Source of the DNA: Tissierella sp. P1
Lineage (GTDB): Bacteria > Bacillota > Clostridia > Tissierellales > Tissierellaceae
DNA: 61,440 nucleotides
Reading direction: 5' to 3'
NCBI RefSeq assembly: GCF_002266425.1
Contig: NZ_NPMN01000027.1
Location: 1 to 61,440 of the forward strand
Below, in pieces: positions 8,530 to 18,514 of the stretch. The translations under genes and the position numbers were made by a program. The notes beneath the pieces were generated by a model. That model was not told the origin of the DNA and did not search any database. It was given only the letters and a program-made list of their open reading frames with translations. Numbering within the stretch: position 1 is the first letter of the stretch; each line of letters opens with the position of its first letter.

Positions 8530-9560
8530 TTGAGTATTGATGTACAAAAGATTTCAGGTAGTATGAAAAAATATTTGGATATACCTAGTCCAACTGGGAA
8601 TACAAAGGAAGCTATATTAGAAATTCAAAAGGATTTCAAGAAATTAGGATTAAGTACTAAAATGACTAATACAGGAGCTTTAATCGCAACTTTAAAGGGA
8701 GAAAATGATGATGATCATGTATTGATATCAGCCCATATGGATACCTTAGGTGGAATGGTCAAGGAAATAACTAATGATGGTAAGTTAAGGTATACTAGAG
8801 TTGGTGGTGGCAGCTGGTCTGCAGTTGAGGGAGAAAATTGTCATATAATAACAAGAAAAGGTAAAAAGATTCGAGGATCTATGATTCCAAAGATGGCCTC
8901 TACGCATATATACGGACAAGAGAAAGCAAGTGTAGTTAGAGATCAAACAAATATGTTTGTTAGAATAGACGAAATAGTGAAATCAAAAAAAGATGTACTA
9001 GACTTAGGCATTAGAGTAGGTGATTATATTGCTATGGATACTAGAACTGAAATAACAGAATCTGGATTTGTAAAATCAAGATATTTAGATAATAAGTTAG
9101 CAATAGGCATAGTATTAGAAATATGCAGATATTTCAAAGAAAACTCTCTAATGCCAAAGCATACTACATATTTTTACATTAGCAATTATGAAGAAGCAGG
9201 TCATGGAGTTTCTTTTATTCCGGAAAAGACAAAGGAAATGATAGCAATAGATGTAGGAATAGTAGGCGAGGGGCAAGAATCTAATGAGTTCAGTGTAAGT
9301 ATTGCAGCAAAAGATAAAAAAGTCCATATGATTATGAATTCAGAAATAGACTTGTAGACATAGCGGAAGAAAATAATATAGATTATGTTGTTGATGTGTA
9401 TAATTTTTATAGTTCTGATGCCAGCCAATGTATGTTACAGGGGAAAGACGTAATTTTTGCTGCTTTAGGACCAGCTGTAGATGCATCACATCATTATGAA
9501 AGAACTCATATTAAGTCTATAATAAATACAACAAATCTATTGATCAAGTATTTAATCTAG
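8530..9560 (+). pseudogene. M42-family aminopeptidase, frameshifted
   Basis: Frame 1 (TTG at 8530, AGGGGAGG 7 nt upstream) gives the N-terminal 275 residues with SAHMDTLGG, the inserted PDZ-like lid, and YEEAGHG. It then breaks in a run of six A at 9316-9321. The downstream frame from 9321 to 9560 continues SPYDYEFRNRLVDIAEEN, YSSDASQ and DASHHYERTH, which carries the last metal-binding His. One extra A restores a protein of about 343 residues, the normal length. M42 enzymes are dodecameric cobalt/zinc aminopeptidases. As written, the first ORF stops at 9357 and lacks the final ligand, so it should be inactive. A sequencing error in the A-run is an alternative. Confidence 0.85.
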
Positions 9561-9603
9561 AAAACCTAATACATATGGAATATGTCATTAATAGTTTTAT
9601 CCC

Positions 9604-9632
9604 TAGACAATGGAGTATTAATATGGTACTAT
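9604..9632 (+). promoter_or_regulatory. promoter of the ABC-F leader
   Basis: TAGACA (9604-9609), 17 bp, TACTAT (9627-9632). It would start a transcript about 30 nt before the leader peptide and about 260 nt before the ABC-F gene. Confidence 0.6.
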
Positions 9633-9661
9633 ATCAATAATAGAATGAAAGGGGTGCATCG

Positions 9662-9685
9662 ATGATTACATTTCTTGCTAAATAA
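9662..9685 (+). CDS. seven-residue leader peptide MITFLAK
   Basis: ATG ATT ACA TTT CTT GCT AAA TAA, preceded by AAAGGGG 9 nt upstream. A minimal ORF with a proper ribosome-binding site in the long 5' leader of an ABC-F resistance gene matches the known ribosome-stalling leader peptides that control such genes (for example lmo0919 and vmlR-type leaders). Function is inferred from position. Confidence 0.6.
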   Translation: MITFLAK

Positions 9686-9748
9686 TGAATTAAATAAGTA
9701 CAACTATTATCTTTGCTTTGAGCAGAGGCAAGTTTTGTTGTGCAGATT

Positions 9749-9871
9749 TAGCGAGAAATCTCATTCAATATGTTGCATTAACTTCATCATTAATGATAAT
9801 TAGAAGATTATTTTTGTATTTTAAGTTGAGAGTTTTCTGCTCTCAACTTTTTTGTTTGCAGATTCTCGCTA
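9749..9871 (+). promoter_or_regulatory. transcription attenuator upstream of the ABC-F gene
   Basis: An intrinsic terminator has arms AAGTTGAGAG (9823-9832) and CTCTCAACTT (9840-9849) followed by TTTTTTG. Flanking segments TAGCGAGAAATCT (9749-9761) and AGATTCTCGCTA (9860-9871) are complementary with one bulge, giving a long-range stem around the terminator. Together with the leader peptide this looks like antibiotic-dependent readthrough: a stalled ribosome would change folding so that transcription reaches 9901. Confidence 0.7.
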
Positions 9872-9900
9872 ATAATTTTATTATGAAGGGAGAATTTAAA

Positions 9901-11367
9901 ATGGCGTTAATTGATATTCGTAACTTAACATTTGAGTATCCAGGAAGTGTAGAACCTACTTTTAAAGACCTAAATTTACAATTAGATACAGAATGGAAAT
10001 TAGGTTTTATAGGTAGAAATGGATATGGTAAAACAACTTTTTTAAAACTTTTGATGGATAAATATTCTTATGAAGGATTAATTATTAAACCAATTCCAAT
10101 GTTTTATTTTCCTTTTTCTATTGAAGAGTATGATATTAAGACTTTAGAATTATTAGATGCTTTGCAACCGGATTTGGAATTATGGAAATTGCAAAGAGAA
10201 ATGAATTTATTGGAAGTAGATGAAGATACTCTTTATCGTTCATTTTCCACATTAAGTGGAGGTGAACAAACAAAAATACTATTGGCGTTACTATTTGCGG
10301 AGGAAGAAAGGTTTTTGTTAATAGATGAACCTACCAATCATTTAGATACCCATGGTAGAGAAGTAGTTGCAAAATATTTGCAGAAGAAGAAGGGATTTAT
10401 ACTGGTATCTCATGATAGGAATTTCATTAATAATATAGTAGATCATATACTAACAATAGAGAAGAGTAAGATCGTTCTTCAGAAAGGAACCTATGATACC
10501 TGGGAGAAAAATAAGAATTTAGAAGATCAATATGAGCTAGAACAAAATCAAAAATTAAGAAAAGAAATTAGGAGATTAAAGCAATCAGCAAGGGAAAAGG
10601 CTATTTGGTCCGATAAAGTTGAGGATACTAAAATTGGAGATGGACCTTGTGATAGAGGCTATATAGGTCATATGGCGGCAAAGATGATGAAGCGTTCTAA
10701 AACTATAGAAAAAAGATATGAGAAAGCTATAGAAGAAAAAAACAAACTACTAAAAAATATAGAAACTATAGAGCCTTTACAAATGGATGTAATTGAACAT
10801 CATGCGAAATACTATATAAAAGCAGAAGATTTTACAATTGCATATGAAAATAACAATATTTTTAATCCTATGAAATTTACAATAGAAAGCGGAGACTGTA
10901 TTGTCTTTAGAGGTGATAATGGAACAGGTAAAAGTAGCATAATAAAGGCAATATTGGGAGAGGAAGTTCCTTGGAAAGGTAAGCTTGAGATTTCTAAGGG
11001 AATTGCCATCTCTTATGTTCCACAGAGATTCTCTTTTATTAGTGGAAATATAGATGAGTTTGTTCATGAAGAAAAATTAGATAAAACAAAATTTTTAACC
11101 ATGTTGAGGAAGTTGGGATTTTCACGAAGCCAATTTGAAACTCCTATTGAAAATTTAAGTATGGGACAAAAGAAGAAAATATTTTTAGCTAAATCCATGT
11201 GTGAAGAAGCAAATTTATTTATTTGGGATGAGCCACTTAATTATATTGATGTAATTTCAAGAATTCAAATTGAGAATATGATTTTAGAATATTCCCCAAC
11301 TATGATTTTAGTGGAGCACGATAAAAGGTTTATAGATAAAGTAGCTACTGATATTATAGAATTATAA
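9901..11367 (+). CDS. Lsa/CplR-type ABC-F ribosomal protection protein
   Basis: 488 residues with two ATPase domains and no membrane segments. NBD1: GRNGYGKTT, LSGGEQTKILLA, LLIDEPTNHLD. NBD2: GDNGTGKSS, LSMGQKKKIFLAKS, FIWDEPLNYID. The linker between them (about residues 200-300, highly charged, helical) enters the ribosome to displace drugs. The degenerate second signature LSMGQ and DEPLNYID are characteristic of the Lsa/CplR branch, which gives resistance to lincosamides, pleuromutilins and streptogramin A. The ATG at 9901 with AAGGGAG upstream is used; an upstream in-frame extension from 9718 crosses the attenuator and is not real. Spectrum is inferred from family. Confidence 0.9.
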   Translation: MALIDIRNLTFEYPGSVEPTFKDLNLQLDTEWKLGFIGRNGYGKTTFLKLLMDKYSYEGLIIKPIPMFYFPFSIEEYDIKTLELLDALQPDLELWKLQREMNLLEVDEDTLYRSFSTLSGGEQTKILLALLFAEEERFLLIDEPTNHLDTHGREVVAKYLQKKKGFILVSHDRNFINNIVDHILTIEKSKIVLQKGTYDTWEKNKNLEDQYELEQNQKLRKEIRRLKQSAREKAIWSDKVEDTKIGDGPCDRGYIGHMAAKMMKRSKTIEKRYEKAIEEKNKLLKNIETIEPLQMDVIEHHAKYYIKAEDFTIAYENNNIFNPMKFTIESGDCIVFRGDNGTGKSSIIKAILGEEVPWKGKLEISKGIAISYVPQRFSFISGNIDEFVHEEKLDKTKFLTMLRKLGFSRSQFETPIENLSMGQKKKIFLAKSMCEEANLFIWDEPLNYIDVISRIQIENMILEYSPTMILVEHDKRFIDKVATDIIEL

Positions 11368-11457
11368 ATACAGCAATAAAGTTCAAACTTATAATTTTAT
11401 TAATAAATAATTTTTATTGAAAGTGGAGAGTAAAAAATACTTTTATACAGAATAGAG

Positions 11458-11493
11458 AAAGGATGTCAACAGATTATCTGTTAGACATCCTTT
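11458..11493. terminator. strong hairpin between convergent genes
   Basis: AAAGGATGTC (11458-11467) pairs with GACATCCTTT (11484-11493), with inner AACAGA/TCTGTT, giving a 16-bp interrupted stem. Neither side has a long U tract, so termination is plausible but not certain. It separates the ABC-F gene from the leftward chromate-transporter pair. Confidence 0.5.
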
Positions 11494-11605
11494 GGTCTAT
11501 GCCAGAAGACATATAAATATAAGGTATAAAAAGGTTATAGAATATGTTATTGGTTGTATTCTGATTCCTATATTAAAATTTATCTAAATTATAGTTTCTA
11601 AAATA

Positions 11606-12169
11606 TCATTGATAAAGAAATAAACCTACAATACCTGTTAGAATAATAATAGAGATTGGATTTGTTTTATACTTTCTTAGTAAAAATAAAGAAATAATGA
11701 ATACAAAGATAGCAGTAATATTAAAATTAAGCATTTTGGCATCAGGCCATTGGGAGCCACAAAAGGTAATTAAAAGGATAGTAAATGTAGAGGAAATAAT
11801 AAGTCCAACAGAAATTGATCGTAGTCCTTTCAATATACTGGAAATGATATCTATATCTTTATGTTTCTTGAAGAACTTGTATAAGATAATAGAAAGAATA
11901 AACCCAGATATAATACATCCTAAGGTGGCTACTATAGCTCCAAATATACCTGCAATACGCATTCCCACAAAAGTTGAAGCATTAACTGCTAAGGGACCAG
12001 GAGTCATTTGTGAGATTGTAATAATATCAGTGAATTCTTTCAAAGTAAGCCAATGATGCAAATCAACTACTTGTTCCTGTATTAATGGTATTGTAGCATA
12101 ACCTCCACCGATACTAAATAAACCAATCTGTAAAAAACTAACTAACAAAATAACTATATTTTTAGTCAT
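11606..12169 (-). CDS. chromate transporter family, second half-size subunit
   Basis: 187 residues, about six membrane helices. CHR motif: FSIGGGYATIPLIQEQVV near the N-terminus and SQMTPGPLAVNASTFVG, matching the ChrA family. Short-chain ChrA proteins occur as adjacent pairs with opposite membrane topology that act together as chromate/sulfate exporters or antiporters. The start overlaps the end of the upstream partner by 8 nt (GGAGGGG ribosome-binding site), so they are translationally coupled. Confidence 0.88.
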   Translation of the reverse strand: MTKNIVILLVSFLQIGLFSIGGGYATIPLIQEQVVDLHHWLTLKEFTDIITISQMTPGPLAVNASTFVGMRIAGIFGAIVATLGCIISGFILSIILYKFFKKHKDIDIISSILKGLRSISVGLIISSTFTILLITFCGSQWPDAKMLNFNITAIFVFIISLFLLRKYKTNPISIIILTGIVGLFLYQ

Positions 12170-12740
12170 AGTCCGCCCCTCCTTTCTTGGTTTTCAAATA
12201 AGTCTGTATAAAACATAGAAATGAACAGAAAATAATAATTAAAATAACATTGATATTTAAAAAGAAGCTAGCAAAAAATGAAGCAGGGACGATTAATGTT
12301 AATAACCAATTTTTTTCATCTAAAATTTCTTTACTCATATCAATGAGTAAATTCACAATAGTAGCCGCAACACCTGCCTCCATTCCTTTTAGGATAGAAG
12401 AAATAATTCTATTATCTCGAAATACGCTATAGCAAGAAGAGATAACAGATAAAATAAGTAAGGGGGGTAGGACTGCTCCGATACAACAGATGATTGCACC
12501 TATAATTCCAGCAATACGATAACCTACTAATACAGAAATATTAACTGCAATTGCACCAGGTGTTGATTGGGAAATGGCTGCCATATCTAATAACTTCTGT
12601 TCATTAACTAATTTTAAATTATTTACGAAATATTTCTGGATCATAGGTATAACAACATATCCACCTCCAAAGGTAAATGCACTTATAGAAAACATTATTT
12701 TAAATAATGAAAAATAAAGTTTTAGCTTATTAGATTTCAT
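12162..12740 (-). CDS. chromate transporter family, first half-size subunit
   Basis: 192 residues, about six membrane helices, with FTFGGGYVVIPMIQ and SQSTPGAIAVNISVLVGYR, the paired CHR motif. The start is set at the ATG at 12740 (MKSNKLKLYF), preceded by AAGGAGA at an 11-nt spacing. An upstream in-frame ATG at 12761 overlaps that ribosome-binding site. The gene is divergent from the LysR regulator at 12865 with about 125 bp between, the usual arrangement for a LysR-controlled target. Actual substrate (chromate, sulfate or another oxyanion) is not known. Confidence 0.86.
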   Translation of the reverse strand: MKSNKLKLYFSLFKIMFSISAFTFGGGYVVIPMIQKYFVNNLKLVNEQKLLDMAAISQSTPGAIAVNISVLVGYRIAGIIGAIICCIGAVLPPLLILSVISSCYSVFRDNRIISSILKGMEAGVAATIVNLLIDMSKEILDEKNWLLTLIVPASFFASFFLNINVILIIIFCSFLCFIQTYLKTKKGGADYD

Positions 12741-12864
12741 AATGATAAAATTCTCCTTCATATATAAATTATAGATCTTCTATATTATATCCTATGGAAA
12801 TATCATAAGTAAAATAGTATAATATTATAATAAACATAACTGATTAGTAATGAGAGGGATTTAT

Positions 12865-13749
12865 ATGAATTTGAGACATTTGCGTATATTTAAAGCTGTA
12901 TGCGAAGAAGAGAGTATTACAAAGGCATCTGAAAAGCTGTTTATGACGCAGCCGGCAGTTTCTCATGCAATCAATGAGCTAGAATCCTATTTAGGTATTT
13001 GTCTATTTGACAGAATTTCTAGGAGACTTTATCTAAATGAAACAGGTAAATTATTTTTAGCAAAGGTAATAAAGCTTTTAGATTTGTATGATGATTTGGA
13101 ACAAAACTCTAAAGAATTGGAGGATAATGCAACTATCAAGATTGGGTCAAGCATAACTATTGCCAGCTTTATCTTACCTAAGGTAATAGCAAATTTCGAA
13201 GCGGTTTGCAATAATACTTCCACAAAGGTTATAATTGATAATGCTAGAAATATCGAAAATATGCTGCTTAATAATGAAATTGATTTAGGATTGATTGAAG
13301 GGGTTATCTATAAGGAGGAGTTAATGAGAATTCCATTTTCAAATTATGAGTCAGCAGTAATTTGTTCACCTCAACATAAATTTGCTCTAGAAAAATCGAT
13401 AGATGTTAATTCATTAATGAAGGAAAGGCTATTGCTGAGAGAAAAAGGCAGTGCCATTCGTGATGTTTTTGACAGTGCATTATTATTACATAACATAACT
13501 GTAAACCCGGAGTGGACCAGTGTAAATTCACAAGCTTTAATTTATGCAGTAAAACAAAATTTAGGAATAAGTGTGCTTCCCAAAATATTAGTGGAAAGAG
13601 AACTTATCAATGGAGAGATTCTTGAAGTAAAAGTAAATGATTTAGAATTAGCAAGTGTAAATCACATTGTACTCCATAAAGATAAGATCCAAACTAAGAA
13701 TTATAAAATACTAATTGAAATAATAAGGAATAAAGGAAATGACAAATAG
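12865..13749 (+). CDS. LysR-family transcriptional regulator
   Basis: 294 residues. Helix-turn-helix at residues 1-60: MNLRHLRIFKAVCEEES, ASEKLFMTQPAVSHAINELE, LGICLFDR. A periplasmic-binding-like effector domain follows (IKIGSSITIASFILP, LGLIEGVI, LGISVLPKILVE), closest in style to the CysL/CbbR group. The ATG at 12865 follows GAGAGGG; the in-frame ATG at 12850 overlaps it. Divergent placement suggests it controls the chromate-transporter pair, probably in response to an oxyanion or sulfur metabolite (inference). Confidence 0.88.
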   Translation: MNLRHLRIFKAVCEEESITKASEKLFMTQPAVSHAINELESYLGICLFDRISRRLYLNETGKLFLAKVIKLLDLYDDLEQNSKELEDNATIKIGSSITIASFILPKVIANFEAVCNNTSTKVIIDNARNIENMLLNNEIDLGLIEGVIYKEELMRIPFSNYESAVICSPQHKFALEKSIDVNSLMKERLLLREKGSAIRDVFDSALLLHNITVNPEWTSVNSQALIYAVKQNLGISVLPKILVERELINGEILEVKVNDLELASVNHIVLHKDKIQTKNYKILIEIIRNKGNDK

Positions 13750-13972
13750 ACTATCTTTACTAAAGCTTATTCATAAGATAGTCATACTCGATAGGTTTTT
13801 GTCGTCTTGAAAAAGTAGTAAATAAGGGAGAAAAGATAGGAATAGATTCAATGATAAATAGAGAATATTATTAATGGTATATCAATTATTAATCATCCTA
13901 ACTTTAAAATTATAAGCATATCTTGTATAATAGTATAATGTTGAAATATTTATAAGAAGGTCAGGGAATAAA

Positions 13973-16900
13973 ATGAAAAGAATAAATGAGATTTTCAATG
14001 ATTATGAGGCAAAGGGCAATATAAATACTGCAACAGTAGAAGGCGTAGTCTTAAGAAAAGATGATAAGACATTGGAAATGAAAATTAGAACCGATAAATA
14101 TATTGAAATTAGAGAAATCGAAGGACTTAATGATTTTATAAAGGAAAGATTTTCATTAAATGATTCTAAAATTATTGTAGAGTATGCTGAGGAAATTGAT
14201 AAAATGCCTATAGAAGAGGAATTAAGAGATATTATATTTGCCATGTCAGATAAATATCCTGTATTAAATGCAATTAAAAACAATTGTGAATTTGAAGTAT
14301 TTGAAAATACCATTAATTTAAATTTTAAAATCCCAGCATCAAATGTTTTAAGATCCATGGGTTATAATAGAAAAATCAGAAATACTATAAAAAAATTTTA
14401 CGGAACAGAATATGAAATAAATTTTGTTGATAAAATATGCAATGAAGAGTTCAAAAGGCTGCAAGAAGATGTATATTCAAATGAGATTATGCTAATTCAA
14501 AAAGAGGCTAAGATTACACAAAGTAACAATGATTTTAAATTTCCTAAAGAAACTGTAAAGAAACAGGAAATGAAAGTAGAAACTAATGGTAAAAAGAATG
14601 ACCCATTCCTAATATTAGGTAGAAGCTCTAAAATTAAAGAAGCTATAACAAAGATCACTGACATTACACCATATGAAGGTAAGGTAGCAATAGAGGGTGA
14701 AATATCTAATATAGAATCTAGGGAGCTAAGAAGTGGGAAAATTCTAGTGTCTTTTGATTTATATGATGGGTCAAGTTCCATAACATGTAAGTCCTTTATA
14801 AAAGGTGATGATATTGAGGTATTAGATAAGATTAAAAAAGCCAAAGGTGTTAGACTTTCTGGGAATGCAGCTTATAGCAATTTTTCTGGCGAAGTTGAGA
14901 TTATTGCTAATACTATAATAGAAACAGAAGGAATAAAGAAGGCTAAAAGAGATGATTATGCAGAGGTGAAGAGGGTAGAACTTCATATGCATACACAAAT
15001 GAGTCAGATGGATGCTATGACTAGTGCCACTGATTTAATTAATAGAGCCATGAGTTGGGGGATGAAATCCATTGCCATAACAGATCATGGAGTGGTGCAG
15101 GCCTTTCCTGAAGCACATAAGCTTTTAGGAAGAGATAATCCGGATATGAAAGTTATATATGGGGTAGAAGCTTACTTGACACCAGATAAAAAGCCCTCTG
15201 TAACAAAGCCTAAAGGACAGAGTATTGATACTATATATTGTGTACTTGATTTAGAGACCACAGGCTTTTCGGCAGCAACAGAAAAAATTACTGAAATAGG
15301 AATTATGAAACTAAAAGATGGAGTGGTAATAGATAAGTTTAGTACATTTGTAAATCCTGAAAAGTCTATTCCACAAAGGGTTGTGGAGGTTACCAATATA
15401 ACTGATGATATGGTTAAAGATGCAGAAACTATAGATAAGATTTTTCCTAAAATGTTAGATTTTATTAATGGTAGTGTGTTAGTTGCACATAACGCTGATT
15501 TTGATATAAATTTTTTAAGACATAATGCAAAGGTATTGGGATATGAATTTGACTTTACATATATAGATACCTTATCCTTAGCTCGAGAAGTCTTTCCTGA
15601 TTTTAAGAGCTATAAATTGGGAAGAATAGCTAAAAACCTTGGTATAAAGGTTGAAGTTGCCCATAGGGCCTTAGACGATGTAGATACCACTGTAAAGGTA
15701 TTTAATATTATGCTTGAAAAGCTAAAGGAACTGGGAGCCGAAACCCTTGAGGATATAGATAGATATGCTGCTAGTGAGGAATCTAAGAAGGAGGAATATA
15801 AAAAGCTTAAAACCTATCATGCTATAATACTTGCAAAGAATTATATTGGATTAAAGAATTTATATAAGCTTGTATCCTATTCTCATTTAGATTATTTTTA
15901 TAAGAGACCACGTATTTTAAAGAGCCTCTATAAAAAATATTCTGAGGGATTAATTCTTGGCAGTGCATGTAGTGAAGGGGAACTTTATCAATCAATACTC
16001 TTAGGAAAACCCGAGGAGGAAATTGAATCAATCGCAAAGGAATACGACTATTTAGAAATTCAGCCTTTAGGAAATAATGATTATTTAATAAGAAATGAGC
16101 AAGTGGAAAATATAGAAAGCTTAAAAGAAATCAATAGAAAGATTGTACGTCTTGGGGAGAAATTAAACAAACCTGTAGTTGCTACTGGAGATGTTCACTT
16201 CTTAGATCCTGAGGATGAGATATATAGACGTATATTGGAAACAGGTCAAGGATATAAAGATGCAGACAATCAAGCTCCTTTGTATTTAAAGACTACAGAG
16301 GAAATGCTTGAGGAATTTTCATACTTAGGAAGGGAAAAGGCTTATGAGGTTGTGGTTACAAATACTAATATGATTTCTGATATGTGTGAACAAATTAGTC
16401 CCATTTCATCAGAAAAGGCCACTCCGCATATAGAAGGCTGTGAGCAGACTATTCGAGATATTACTTATGGAAAGGCTCATGAGCTCTATGGAAATCCATT
16501 ACCTGAAATTGTTCAAGAAAGGCTTGATAGGGAGTTAGATTCCATTATAAAGAACGGATTCTCAGTAATGTACATTATCGCACAAAAGCTGGTATGGAAA
16601 TCCAATGAGGATGGTTACCTTGTAGGATCTAGGGGCTCCGTCGGTTCATCTGTTGTAGCGTATATGACTGGTATAACAGAAGTAAATGCTTTGCCACCTC
16701 ATTATAGGTGTTCAAAATGCAAGCATTCTGATTTTACAGATTATGGCTATAAATTAGGCTTTGATTTACCTGATAAGATATGTCCAGTTTGCGGAGAAAA
16801 TTTAACTAAAGATGGAATAGATATACCTTTTGAAACCTTCTTAGGCTTTAATGGGGATAAAGAGCCAGATATAGATTTAAACTTTTCGGGAGAATATCAG

Positions 16901-18310
16901 GCAAAGGCTCATAGGTATACGGAAGTTATCTTTGGAAAGGGTACAACTTTTAAGGCGGGTACTATAGGTACCATTGCAGAAAAAACAGCCTTCGGCTATG
17001 TGAAGAAATATTTTGAGGAGAAAAACATAACGGCAAATAAAGCAGAAATTCTTCGAATCTCAAAAGGTTGTACAGGTATTAAAAGGACTACAGGTCAGCA
17101 TCCTGGGGGAATAATAGTTGTGCCAAAGGGGCGAGAAATCTTTGAATTCTGTCCAGTTCAGCATCCTGCTGATGATCCAAATTCAGATATTATAACAACT
17201 CACTTTGATTATCACTCTATTGACGAGAATTTACTAAAACTGGATATATTAGGGCACGATGACCCCACAGTTATAAGAATGCTCCAAGATATTACTGGAG
17301 TAGATCCGCAAAAGATACCTATGGATGATAAAAAGACCATGTCCATATTTTCATCTACTGAGGCTTTGGGAGTGACGCCAGAACAGATAAATTCCAAGGT
17401 AGGAACATTTGGTATTCCTGAATTTGGTACTAGATTTGTAAGGGGAATGCTATTAGATACAATGCCAAAGACTTTTATGGATTTAATATGTATATCTGGA
17501 CTTTCCCATGGTACTGACGTATGGCTGGGAAATGCTAAAGATTTAATTGATTCAGAAATAATTGTCAGCATAAGTGAAGCTGTATGTACTAGAGATGATA
17601 TTATGGTTTATCTTATTAAAAAAGGCTTACCACCAAATACTGCCTTTAAGATAATGGAAACAGTTCGTAAGGGGAAGGCTTTAAAAGATCCAAAATGGCC
17701 AGAGTATGAGAATTTGATGAGGGAGTTTGATGTACCAGAATGGTATATTAATTCATGTAAAAAGATAAAGTATATGTTCCCCAAGGCCCATGCTGCAGCC
17801 TATGTAATGATGGCCTTCAGAATAGCATGGTTTAAGGTTTATATCCCTAAGGCGTATTATGCAGCATACTTTTCGATTAGAGCAAAAGCCTTTGATGCAG
17901 AATTTATGATATTTGGTAAAGAAAAGGTTAAGGAAAAGATGAAGGAAATTGAATTGATGGGGAATGATGCTGCTCCTAAGGATAGGGACATGTACGATGA
18001 CTTGGAATTGGTTTTAGAGATGTACGAGAGGGGGATTAAATTCCTGCCTATTGATTTATATAAATCTCATGCAACAAAATTTCTGGTTGAGGGAGAGTAT
18101 TTAAGACCGCCTATTAACAGTATCCCTGGAATGGGAACTGTCGCTGCTGAAGGTATATATAATGCAGCCCAGGAAGAACCTTTCAGCTCCATAGAAGATT
18201 TAAGGAAACGTGCTAAGATTGGAAATGCTGCGATAGACTCATTAAAAAAGTTTGATTGTTTAAAAGAACTTCCTGAAAGTGATCAAATAAGCTTTTTTGA
18301 TGTAGGCTAA
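13973..18310 (+). CDS. polC: DNA polymerase III, PolC-type alpha subunit
   Basis: 1445 residues, full length for Gram-positive replicative polymerase. Order: N-terminal domain (1-200), OB fold (about 225-320), split PHP domain starting VELHMHTQMSQMDAM, DEDD proofreading exonuclease inserted in PHP (VLDLETTGFSA, AHNADFDINF, HRALDDVDTT), then the catalytic core with SRGSVGSSVVAY, a zinc finger CSKC..CPVC, PDIDLNFSG, and TGQHPGGIIVVP. The 3' end carries thumb and tandem HhH elements. It performs leading-strand synthesis with built-in 3'-5' proofreading. It is monocistronic, with a terminator 34 nt downstream. The ribosome-binding site is AAGGTCAGG. Confidence 0.98.
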   Translation: MKRINEIFNDYEAKGNINTATVEGVVLRKDDKTLEMKIRTDKYIEIREIEGLNDFIKERFSLNDSKIIVEYAEEIDKMPIEEELRDIIFAMSDKYPVLNAIKNNCEFEVFENTINLNFKIPASNVLRSMGYNRKIRNTIKKFYGTEYEINFVDKICNEEFKRLQEDVYSNEIMLIQKEAKITQSNNDFKFPKETVKKQEMKVETNGKKNDPFLILGRSSKIKEAITKITDITPYEGKVAIEGEISNIESRELRSGKILVSFDLYDGSSSITCKSFIKGDDIEVLDKIKKAKGVRLSGNAAYSNFSGEVEIIANTIIETEGIKKAKRDDYAEVKRVELHMHTQMSQMDAMTSATDLINRAMSWGMKSIAITDHGVVQAFPEAHKLLGRDNPDMKVIYGVEAYLTPDKKPSVTKPKGQSIDTIYCVLDLETTGFSAATEKITEIGIMKLKDGVVIDKFSTFVNPEKSIPQRVVEVTNITDDMVKDAETIDKIFPKMLDFINGSVLVAHNADFDINFLRHNAKVLGYEFDFTYIDTLSLAREVFPDFKSYKLGRIAKNLGIKVEVAHRALDDVDTTVKVFNIMLEKLKELGAETLEDIDRYAASEESKKEEYKKLKTYHAIILAKNYIGLKNLYKLVSYSHLDYFYKRPRILKSLYKKYSEGLILGSACSEGELYQSILLGKPEEEIESIAKEYDYLEIQPLGNNDYLIRNEQVENIESLKEINRKIVRLGEKLNKPVVATGDVHFLDPEDEIYRRILETGQGYKDADNQAPLYLKTTEEMLEEFSYLGREKAYEVVVTNTNMISDMCEQISPISSEKATPHIEGCEQTIRDITYGKAHELYGNPLPEIVQERLDRELDSIIKNGFSVMYIIAQKLVWKSNEDGYLVGSRGSVGSSVVAYMTGITEVNALPPHYRCSKCKHSDFTDYGYKLGFDLPDKICPVCGENLTKDGIDIPFETFLGFNGDKEPDIDLNFSGEYQAKAHRYTEVIFGKGTTFKAGTIGTIAEKTAFGYVKKYFEEKNITANKAEILRISKGCTGIKRTTGQHPGGIIVVPKGREIFEFCPVQHPADDPNSDIITTHFDYHSIDENLLKLDILGHDDPTVIRMLQDITGVDPQKIPMDDKKTMSIFSSTEALGVTPEQINSKVGTFGIPEFGTRFVRGMLLDTMPKTFMDLICISGLSHGTDVWLGNAKDLIDSEIIVSISEAVCTRDDIMVYLIKKGLPPNTAFKIMETVRKGKALKDPKWPEYENLMREFDVPEWYINSCKKIKYMFPKAHAAAYVMMAFRIAWFKVYIPKAYYAAYFSIRAKAFDAEFMIFGKEKVKEKMKEIELMGNDAAPKDRDMYDDLELVLEMYERGIKFLPIDLYKSHATKFLVEGEYLRPPINSIPGMGTVAAEGIYNAAQEEPFSSIEDLRKRAKIGNAAIDSLKKFDCLKELPESDQISFFDVG

Positions 18311-18343
18311 CGGCTCTGTTATGTAGCAATTATATTAAAGTGA

Positions 18344-18386
18344 AAGATCATAAGCTTAACAATTAAGTTTATGGTCTTTTTATTTT
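18344..18386 (+). terminator. polC terminator
   Basis: AGATCATAAGCTTA pairs with TTAAGTTTATGGTCT (with two wobbles), followed by TTTTTATTTT. Confidence 0.85.
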
Positions 18387-18407
18387 ATCTTAATATCCAT
18401 CATCTCC

Positions 18408-18451
18408 ATTTATATCCATTGGCCATAGTACCTGCCATTGGTGCCATGTAA
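18408..18451 (+). pseudogene. 44-nt relic of a DUF255 (YyaL-like) gene
   Basis: These 44 nt match the start of the intact DUF255 gene (20823-20866) at 38 of 44 positions. The shared piece corresponds to the [15 protein letters not shown] segment with the CxxC motif. No extended reading frame surrounds it. The rest of 18311-18734 holds two terminators and no recognisable gene. Confidence 0.6.
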
Positions 18452-18475
18452 CCCAATTACTGCAATTGATAAAAT

Positions 18476-18514
18476 AGCTTAAGCCATTGAGAATTAATAC
18501 TTAAGCTGTTTTTA
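18476..18514 (+). terminator. terminator-like hairpin after the DUF255 relic
   Basis: AGCTTAAG (18476-18483) pairs with CTTAAGCT (18500-18507), followed by GTTTTTAT. It is not next to an intact gene and may be left over from the lost DUF255 copy. Confidence 0.55.

Noticed and set aside
9718..9900. N-terminal extension of the ABC-F ORF
   Set aside because: It reads through the terminator hairpin, has no ribosome-binding site, and the family N-terminus MALIDIRNLTFEYPG starts at 9901.
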